Assembly (NCBI GenBank): GCA_035628915.1
Contig: DASPIW010000032.1
Span: 1-64,000 of the forward strand
Length of the DNA: 64,000 bases
Direction: 5' to 3'
DNA from: JARBUG01 sp035628915
Lineage (GTDB): Bacteria > Bacillota > Sulfobacillia > Symbiobacteriales > Symbiobacteriaceae
The notes under the pieces are model-generated. The model did not search any database, had not been told where the DNA came from, and worked only from the letters and a program-made list of their open reading frames with translations. Positions 58,958-64,000 of the stretch are shown one piece after another. The translations under genes were made by a program, and so were the position numbers. Numbering within the stretch: position 1 is the stretch's first letter; every line of letters starts with the position of its first letter.

Positions 58958-61783
58958 ATGACTGAACGGAGCGGCGCCGAGCCCCGCCGCCCGTACCCCA
59001 CGTTCGCCGGCTGGTCGCTTACCCGTGAGGGGTTCGCCGACCCGCCGGCGGACTTCCGCCCCTCGGTGTACTGGTTCTGGGGGCGGGAGGTCGACCGGAG
59101 CCAGTTGCTGCCCCGGATGCAGGAGATGAAGGCGGCCGGAATTCCCTGCTTCTGGATTCAGACCCGCCTGGGCTATCCCATGGAAGACTACCTGTCGCCC
59201 CGGTTCTTCGACGACTACCGCTACTGCCTGGAGGAGGCCCGCAAGCTTGGGCTGAAGGCGGGCCTTTACGACGAGTACAACTGGATTACCGGCCACTGTG
59301 CCGGCAAGACCGTCGCCGGGCACGACCACTTCCGGGAGCGGCACCTGTTTTGGACCGAGGGCGCCGCCGCTGAAAGCGGCACGGTGCTGAAGGTCTCCCA
59401 AATTCGTGCACTGCTGGCCGAGGGCCTGCGCGACGCCTGGGAATGGATGTACGAAGGCGGGCGCCCCGTCTGGGGCGAGTGGCAGCCTGTGCGGGCCTTC
59501 GCGTTCCGGTCGCGTCCGGACGGCACCATCGACCCGGTGAGTCTGGTGGACCTCACGGCGCAGACGTGCCTGACAGGTCACGACGGCGACTCCTGCACGG
59601 TCGCGGTCGACTGGCAGCCGCCTGACGCGGCGTACCGCGTCCTCGCCTTTGTCAGCGCCCGCTGCACCACCTCCCGGCTGATTGACTACTTGAACCCGGA
59701 CGCCATCCGGCGCTTCATCGAGGTGGGCTACGAGCCGTTCTGGCGTGAACTGGCGCCCTACTTTGGCGACCCGCTCTATGCCGTTTTCCTGGATGAACCC
59801 TACGCCGGCTTCTACAACTGGGCGGAGCGGAGCGGCGAGATATACACCAGCTTCATGTACAACGAGGAGTTTTTCGCCCAGTTCCAGGCCGACCACGGCT
59901 TTGACTTCCGCAAGCACCTGTATGTGCTGATTCACAAGGCCGGCGACGCGGAGACGGCCCGTCTGCGCTGCCAGTTCTACTCGGCGTACAGCCAGCGGGC
60001 GATGGGGAGCTTCTTCGCGCAGTTGTCCGCCTGGTGCAAGGAGCACGGGATTCCCCTGACCGGCCACGAGCTGTGTACCAGTTGGAACTCGCAGTGGGCC
60101 CTGACCAGCCCGCGCAGCCACTTTGACTCGCTGAGCCAGTTTGGGGCCGACCACTTCGGCATCGGCGAGCTGAAAGAGATCTCCTGCACGGACTCAGGCA
60201 TGTACCACCATACCATTTCGGCCAAAATGGGCTCCTCCATCGCCCATGTGCTGGGCAAGAACGGCAGCATGCTCGAGCAGTTCTCGAACTTCATTCAGCC
60301 GGGCGTGTCGGCGGCGGCGGGCAATTGGAACCTGACCCTGCAGACGCTGCGTCAGAAAGCTGACGCCTACATGCTGCAGGGTCTCAGCAAGTTCATCTTC
60401 CACGGGTTCTATCAGTCCAACGACGTGGTCGACGGCGGCAAGGCGGTGTGTTCCCAGCGGTTTGATTTCCCGCCGGGGCTGAACTTTGAGCCGTGGTTCC
60501 GGTACTATAAGGCGTTCGCCGATCACAACGGGCGCCTGAGCTACTTCCTGAGCCAGGGGACGCACGTGGCCAGGGTGGCCGTCCTTTACCCGCTGCGGAC
60601 CTACTGGGCCGAAGCGACCAACGACATCTTCGTGGCCGAAACTGGCTTCCTCAACGAGCAGCTTGCCCGCCTCCATTACGACTACGATATCATCGATGAG
60701 CGGCAGATTCGGGCCGGCGAGGTGTGCGACGGACAGCTTCACGTGCAGAACGAGGGGTATGCGTGCATCATCCTGCCCGCCGTCTCCACGGTGCAGGACG
60801 TCGCGACTATGGAGGCGCTCCGCCGCTTTGTGGCGGGCGGCGGCGTGTTGATTGCCACCGGGCGGGTGCCGACCAAGAGCGGCGCCCGAGGCGCCGACCC
60901 TGCGGTGGCAGTGGTCAGCCGGGAATTGTTCGCCGAGGCAGGTGGTGGGGTGTTGCTGCCCCTGCCCTTGCATCAGCTGGCTGACGGCCCCGCACAGTTG
61001 CAGGAGACTCTGGAGCGGCTGGTGCCGCGTGCGGTCGCCATTCGCACTGGCGGGCATGAAGACACGAATATCTTCTATTGCCAACGCGCCGACGCCGAGG
61101 CTCATTACGTCGCCCTGTTCAACGAGGAGGCGTCCGATAAGGTCGTCGCGCTGACCGTCAGCGGGGCGCATGGCATTCCTGAGCTCTGGGACCCGGAGAC
61201 CGGTGCGGTCACGGAGTGGCGCTATTGCACGCCCGGTGAAGGCGGAATGACGGTGCACCTGCCCTTGAGACCCTGGCACACGACCTGCGTGCGCGTGCCG
61301 GTGCTGCCGGGCGCCGGCCCGACCTTTGCGGCGGAGGCCCTGCCTGTCCGGACAGCAGCGATGGCGCTGGAACTGGAGCCGGTCTGGCAGTTCTCATTTG
61401 ACGGCGCACAGGCCCCCGTCGCAGTCCGCAGCGGCCAGGGGTGGGAGCGGCAGGGCTTCGGCACCTTCACCGGACTGGGCATCTACCGGCAGACCGTGTC
61501 GATTCCGCCCGAGTACCTGGGTCACCACCTGGTGCTCGAAGCCGGGGACGTCTGCCACACCCTGGAGGTCGAACTGAACGGCGTGCCCTGCGGCGTTCGG
61601 CCCTGGGCGCCCTTCCGGGTGGACTTGCCCCTCGGCGCTGTCAAGGCCGGACCGAATGAACTGGTGCTCAAAGTGACCAATACCGCCGGAAATGAGTTTT
61701 ACGCAGGCACCCAGTATGAGAGGGCCCTGGCGCCTTCGGGCCTCTGTGGTCCGGTGCGCATCGTGGCCTATACAGTCGTGTAA
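58958..61783 (+). CDS. Large GH106-like glycoside hydrolase B
   Basis: 941 residues, a paralogue of hydrolase A with matching landmarks: PSVYWFWGREVDRSQLLPRM, FWIQTRLGYPMEDYLSPRFF, LKAGLYDEYNWITGHCAGKT, AVFLDEPYAGFYNWAERSGE, LTGHELCTSWNSQWALTSPR and SMLEQFSNFIQPGVSAAAGN. The C-terminal GH2-like sandwich reads GLGIYRQTVSIPPEYLGHHL and CHTLEVELNGVPCGVRPWAP. It lacks one internal sandwich present in A, hence the shorter chain. ATG follows GGGAGGAG. No signal peptide. The pair probably attacks two linkages, or two anomers, of one imported glycoside. Confidence 0.62.
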   Translation: MTERSGAEPRRPYPTFAGWSLTREGFADPPADFRPSVYWFWGREVDRSQLLPRMQEMKAAGIPCFWIQTRLGYPMEDYLSPRFFDDYRYCLEEARKLGLKAGLYDEYNWITGHCAGKTVAGHDHFRERHLFWTEGAAAESGTVLKVSQIRALLAEGLRDAWEWMYEGGRPVWGEWQPVRAFAFRSRPDGTIDPVSLVDLTAQTCLTGHDGDSCTVAVDWQPPDAAYRVLAFVSARCTTSRLIDYLNPDAIRRFIEVGYEPFWRELAPYFGDPLYAVFLDEPYAGFYNWAERSGEIYTSFMYNEEFFAQFQADHGFDFRKHLYVLIHKAGDAETARLRCQFYSAYSQRAMGSFFAQLSAWCKEHGIPLTGHELCTSWNSQWALTSPRSHFDSLSQFGADHFGIGELKEISCTDSGMYHHTISAKMGSSIAHVLGKNGSMLEQFSNFIQPGVSAAAGNWNLTLQTLRQKADAYMLQGLSKFIFHGFYQSNDVVDGGKAVCSQRFDFPPGLNFEPWFRYYKAFADHNGRLSYFLSQGTHVARVAVLYPLRTYWAEATNDIFVAETGFLNEQLARLHYDYDIIDERQIRAGEVCDGQLHVQNEGYACIILPAVSTVQDVATMEALRRFVAGGGVLIATGRVPTKSGARGADPAVAVVSRELFAEAGGGVLLPLPLHQLADGPAQLQETLERLVPRAVAIRTGGHEDTNIFYCQRADAEAHYVALFNEEASDKVVALTVSGAHGIPELWDPETGAVTEWRYCTPGEGGMTVHLPLRPWHTTCVRVPVLPGAGPTFAAEALPVRTAAMALELEPVWQFSFDGAQAPVAVRSGQGWERQGFGTFTGLGIYRQTVSIPPEYLGHHLVLEAGDVCHTLEVELNGVPCGVRPWAPFRVDLPLGAVKAGPNELVLKVTNTAGNEFYAGTQYERALAPSGLCGPVRIVAYTVV

Positions 61784-61799
61784 CGGGAGGCGGCAGGGT

Positions 61800-62969
61800 A
61801 TGATGAAGCCTCAACTGCGCATCGGCATGGTCGGTTACAAGTTCATGGGCAAGGCCCACAGCAATGCCTACCGCTCGGTGGCCAGGTTTATGGATGTGCC
61901 GTTTACCCCTGTGCTGCAGGCCATCTGCGGCCGCGACCGGGGAGCCGTTGCCGAGGCGGCGGCCCGGTACGGCTGGCAGGAGTACGAAACCGATTGGCGC
62001 CGCCTGGTCGCCCGCCCCGACATCGACGTGATCGACATCGGCACGCCGAACAACTCCCACTGCGAAATTGCTCTGGCGGCAGCGAGGGCCGGGAAGCACA
62101 TTCTGTGCGAGAAGCCCCTGGCCATGACCGTGGCCGAGGCCCGGGAGATGCTCGCGGCCGTCCAGTCGGCGGGCGTCACCCACATGCTGTGCCACAATTA
62201 CCGCTTTGCTCCTGCCGTGCGCCTGGCCAAGCGGCTGATTGACGAGGGTCACCTCGGGCAGATCTACCACTTCCGGGGCGTCTACCTGCAGGACTGGATC
62301 ATGAACCCGGATTTTCCCCTGGTCTGGCGGCTGCAGGGCGACATTGCCGGGTCCGGGAGCCTGGGGGACCTCGGGGCCCATACGATCGACCTGGCCCGCT
62401 TCCTCGTTGGCGAGTTCAGCGAAGTGGTGGGCCTGCAGGAGACCTTCATCAAAGAGCGGCCCGTGGGCGGGGAGATGGACGGCGGCCTCGGCGCCGGTGG
62501 CGGAGGCGGCGGCGCCCGCACCCGGGTCACGGTTGACGATGCGACCGCTTTCCTTGCCCGCTTCGAAAACGGCGCCGTGGGCACCTTTGAGGCCACCCGG
62601 TTCGCCGGCGGCAACCGCAACGGCAACCGCTGGGAGATCAACGGGAGCAAGGGCAGCATCCGCTGGAACATGGAAGAGATGAACTGGCTGGAGGTCTACT
62701 TCCACGATGATCCGCCCGGCCTGCAGGGCTGGCGGCGCATCAACTGCACCGAAGCGGTTCACCCCTATGCGGGCGCCTGGTGGCCGCCGGGCCACATCAT
62801 CGGGTACGAGCACACTTTCGTCCATGCGGTCTACGAACTGCTGCACGGCATAGCCGGCCAGTACAGCCCTGCCCCCAACTTTGAAGACGGCCTGCGCAAC
62901 CAGCAGGTGCTGGATGCAGTCGAGCGGTCAGCCGCGAGTCGGGCGTGGGTGCAGGTGGAGCGGGGGTGA
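61800..62969 (+). CDS. Gfo/Idh/MocA oxidoreductase 3
   Basis: 389 residues. NAD(P) motif LRIGMVGYKFMGKAHSNAYR; EKP lysine in HILCEKPLAMTVAEAREM; HNYRFAPAVRLAKRLIDEG; GSLGDLGAHTIDLARFLVGE; and a Gly-rich insert (GGLGAGGGGGG) around residue 230. This subtype is frequent in plant-glycan and glycoside loci. Start ATG 61800 with GGGAGG upstream; ATG 61803 follows directly. It is the third dehydrogenase of the locus and the last intact gene on this strand. Confidence 0.85.
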   Translation: MMKPQLRIGMVGYKFMGKAHSNAYRSVARFMDVPFTPVLQAICGRDRGAVAEAAARYGWQEYETDWRRLVARPDIDVIDIGTPNNSHCEIALAAARAGKHILCEKPLAMTVAEAREMLAAVQSAGVTHMLCHNYRFAPAVRLAKRLIDEGHLGQIYHFRGVYLQDWIMNPDFPLVWRLQGDIAGSGSLGDLGAHTIDLARFLVGEFSEVVGLQETFIKERPVGGEMDGGLGAGGGGGGARTRVTVDDATAFLARFENGAVGTFEATRFAGGNRNGNRWEINGSKGSIRWNMEEMNWLEVYFHDDPPGLQGWRRINCTEAVHPYAGAWWPPGHIIGYEHTFVHAVYELLHGIAGQYSPAPNFEDGLRNQQVLDAVERSAASRAWVQVERG

Positions 62970-63242
62970 TGCCGGGTGTGATGGACGGCAGCTTCGTGCC
63001 GAACATCTCCCTCGGTCCGGAAGTGATCCGTGCCCTCAGGCCCCTGACCGGGCTGCCGTTCGACACACACCTGATGGTCAGGGAGCCTCGACGGAAACAT
63101 TTTCGAAGGGACGGTGCCACCGCTGGCCAAGGCGGGCGCGGAGTACTTCGTGCTCGGAACCTCCGGTCTCTTTACGAAGAAGCGCTCCTTTGCCGACAGC
63201 TTGGCCTTGCTGCGGGGCGGGCGCCATTTGCAGGCAGGGTAA
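62969..63242 (+). pseudogene. rpe: Ribulose-phosphate 3-epimerase reduced to fragments
   Basis: Overlapping the previous stop (TGATG), MPGVMDGSFVPNISLGPEVI, then RALRPLTGLPFDTHLMVREP matches epimerase residues just after the first strand. Near 63090 the frame changes and DGNIFEGTVPPLAKAGAEYF, then VLGTSGLFTKKRSFADSLAL matches the C-terminal quarter, ending TAA at 63240-63242. The beginning and about a hundred middle codons are missing, so the barrel cannot form. An intact enzyme would interconvert ribulose-5-phosphate and xylulose-5-phosphate or an analogue. Same both-ends-kept pattern as the lacI remnant. Confidence 0.82.
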
Positions 63243-63248
63243 ACGGAA

Positions 63249-63280
63249 GCGGCCCGGTCCCTTTTGGGGGTTCGGGCCGC
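63249..63280. terminator. Hairpin between convergent genes
   Basis: GCGGCCCG / CGGGCCGC stem, with an inner GGTCCC/GGGGGTT partial pairing, between the rpe remnant and the aldo/keto reductase stop. Confidence 0.55.
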
Positions 63281-63283
63281 CTG

Positions 63284-64000
63284 TTACCGGGAAGATGCGA
63301 AGAGGGGCTTGACCTGCCCGGCCCGCATGCGCATTTCTTCCCGTTCGGCGTATGACAGGGGCTCGAAGCGCTCGGCTACGTCGACTGCATGCCAGAACAG
63401 ACGGGCGTCACCGGGCGGAATGGCCGCAGTGACCGGTTCCGACAGCGTGAAGCGCAGGGCCAGCGCAGCTTCGGCCAGGTCGCTGCAGGGCTCATACCAG
63501 CACTTGGGGAACTGCACCCGGTCTTCCTGGCGCTCCCAGCTGCTCCGGGCCATCGCCTTCAGGCAGAGGCGGCCCATTGCCTTGCTGCGGGCCTTCTCCA
63601 TGACGGCGGGGCCGAAGTCCGCCTGCATGTAGTTCACCCAGTTGACCGGGAAGAGGATGCTGTCAAAGTCGAAGGCGTCCATGAGCTTCAGGGCGATGGC
63701 GTCTGAGTGCGCAGAGAAGCCGAGGTAGCGCACCAGCCCTTTCTCCCGGGCCGCCACAAGCGCCTCCATGGCGCCGCCGGGGCCCATGGCCTGCTCGTAG
63801 TCTTCATCCGTGGTCATAGCATGCAGTTGGTACAGGTCAAAGTGATCGGCCCGCAGAAGGCGGAGGGAGCGCTCCAGTGCTTCCTCCGCTTCGGCTTTTG
63901 TCCGCTTCTGCGTCTTGCAGGCAAGGAATACCTGATTGCGGTACGGCTCCAGCGCTGGACCGAGCCGCTCCTCGGCGTCGTCATATGTAGGCGCCACGTC
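63284..64000 (-). CDS. Aldo/keto reductase, 5' end beyond the window
   Basis: The last 239 codons of a gene whose start lies past the right edge. Features: VFLACKTQKRTKAEAEEALE (catalytic Lys in strand 4 surroundings), RSLRLLRADHFDLYQLHAMT (catalytic His in QLHA), GLVRYLGFSAHSDAIALKLM and FPVNWVNYMQADFGPAVMEK. The Asp-Tyr of the tetrad would be upstream, outside the window. Family role: NADPH-dependent reduction of a carbonyl or oxidation of a sugar. It faces the sugar locus and may belong to the same catabolic set. Confidence 0.82.
   Translation of the reverse strand, partial: DVAPTYDDAEERLGPALEPYRNQVFLACKTQKRTKAEAEEALERSLRLLRADHFDLYQLHAMTTDEDYEQAMGPGGAMEALVAAREKGLVRYLGFSAHSDAIALKLMDAFDFDSILFPVNWVNYMQADFGPAVMEKARSKAMGRLCLKAMARSSWERQEDRVQFPKCWYEPCSDLAEAALALRFTLSEPVTAAIPPGDARLFWHAVDVAERFEPLSYAEREEMRMRAGQVKPLFASSR

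Noticed and set aside
1..64000. tRNA, rRNA, insertion sequences, prophage or CRISPR-cas
   Set aside because: No cloverleaf, rRNA core sequence, transposase, integrase or spacer array could be recognised by eye on either strand.

Overview
The window looks like chromosome from a high-GC, endospore-forming, anaerobically respiring Firmicute, closest in style to Symbiobacterium. The evidence is a complete GerA/GerC/GerB germination operon, strong GGAGG ribosome sites, many GTG and TTG starts, heavy translational coupling (ATGA, GTGA and TAATG overlaps) and two respiratory molybdoenzyme clusters. The assignment is inferred from gene content; no rRNA or tRNA gene lies here.

Layout. 174-2800: divergent sulfur/persulfide genes (rhodanese; CoA-disulfide reductase with a rhodanese tail; DUF302) whose two promoters carry matching CsoR/CstR-like palindromes. 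2842-6880: minus-strand germinant-receptor operon with a small fourth gene. 6999-8309: secreted copper-amine-oxidase-N-type protein with repeats. 8443-9592: graveyard of an amine oxidase and a GH125 tail. 9577-13498: VTT/DedA protein, EamA exporter, tiny lipoprotein, chemoreceptor. 13543-17242: alpha-oxoamine synthase plus zinc dehydrogenase, divergent from a TetR regulator fused to a WapI-like domain, with promoter and operator visible. 17374-17552: 27-residue hydrophobic peptide followed by a structured RNA. 17650-23435: alpha-2-macroglobulin-like and MEMO-like envelope proteins.

23896-31624 holds two membrane proteins and then a nitrate operon: a NarK transporter fused to a NarI-like cytochrome, a NasA/NarB-type molybdoenzyme, a four-cluster ferredoxin, a Rieske protein and a small membrane subunit. 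32195-38138: DeoR regulator, small acidic protein, FNR-type regulator, then a perfect FNR box in front of a 12-TM heme-copper-oxidase-like protein, a NirV-like lipoprotein and heme O synthase; together a candidate nitric oxide reductase locus. 38329-45927: truncated fetB, a NarX/NarL-like two-component pair, and an exported PsrABC-type molybdoenzyme with its TorD-like chaperone.

46170-63242 is a long sugar locus: three TIM-barrel isomerase-like proteins, three Gfo/Idh/MocA dehydrogenases, a zinc-type dehydrogenase, a binding protein and two permeases without an ATPase, two GH106-like hydrolases, two palindromic LacI operators, a LacI gene deleted to its two ends and an epimerase deleted likewise. 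The mix of oxidoreductases and TIM barrels resembles oxidation/beta-elimination/hydration/reduction routes for glycosides (levoglucosan Lgd, C-glycoside Dgp/Car systems). An aldo/keto reductase runs off the right edge. Several loci show the same decay pattern of internal deletions that leave both gene ends in place.
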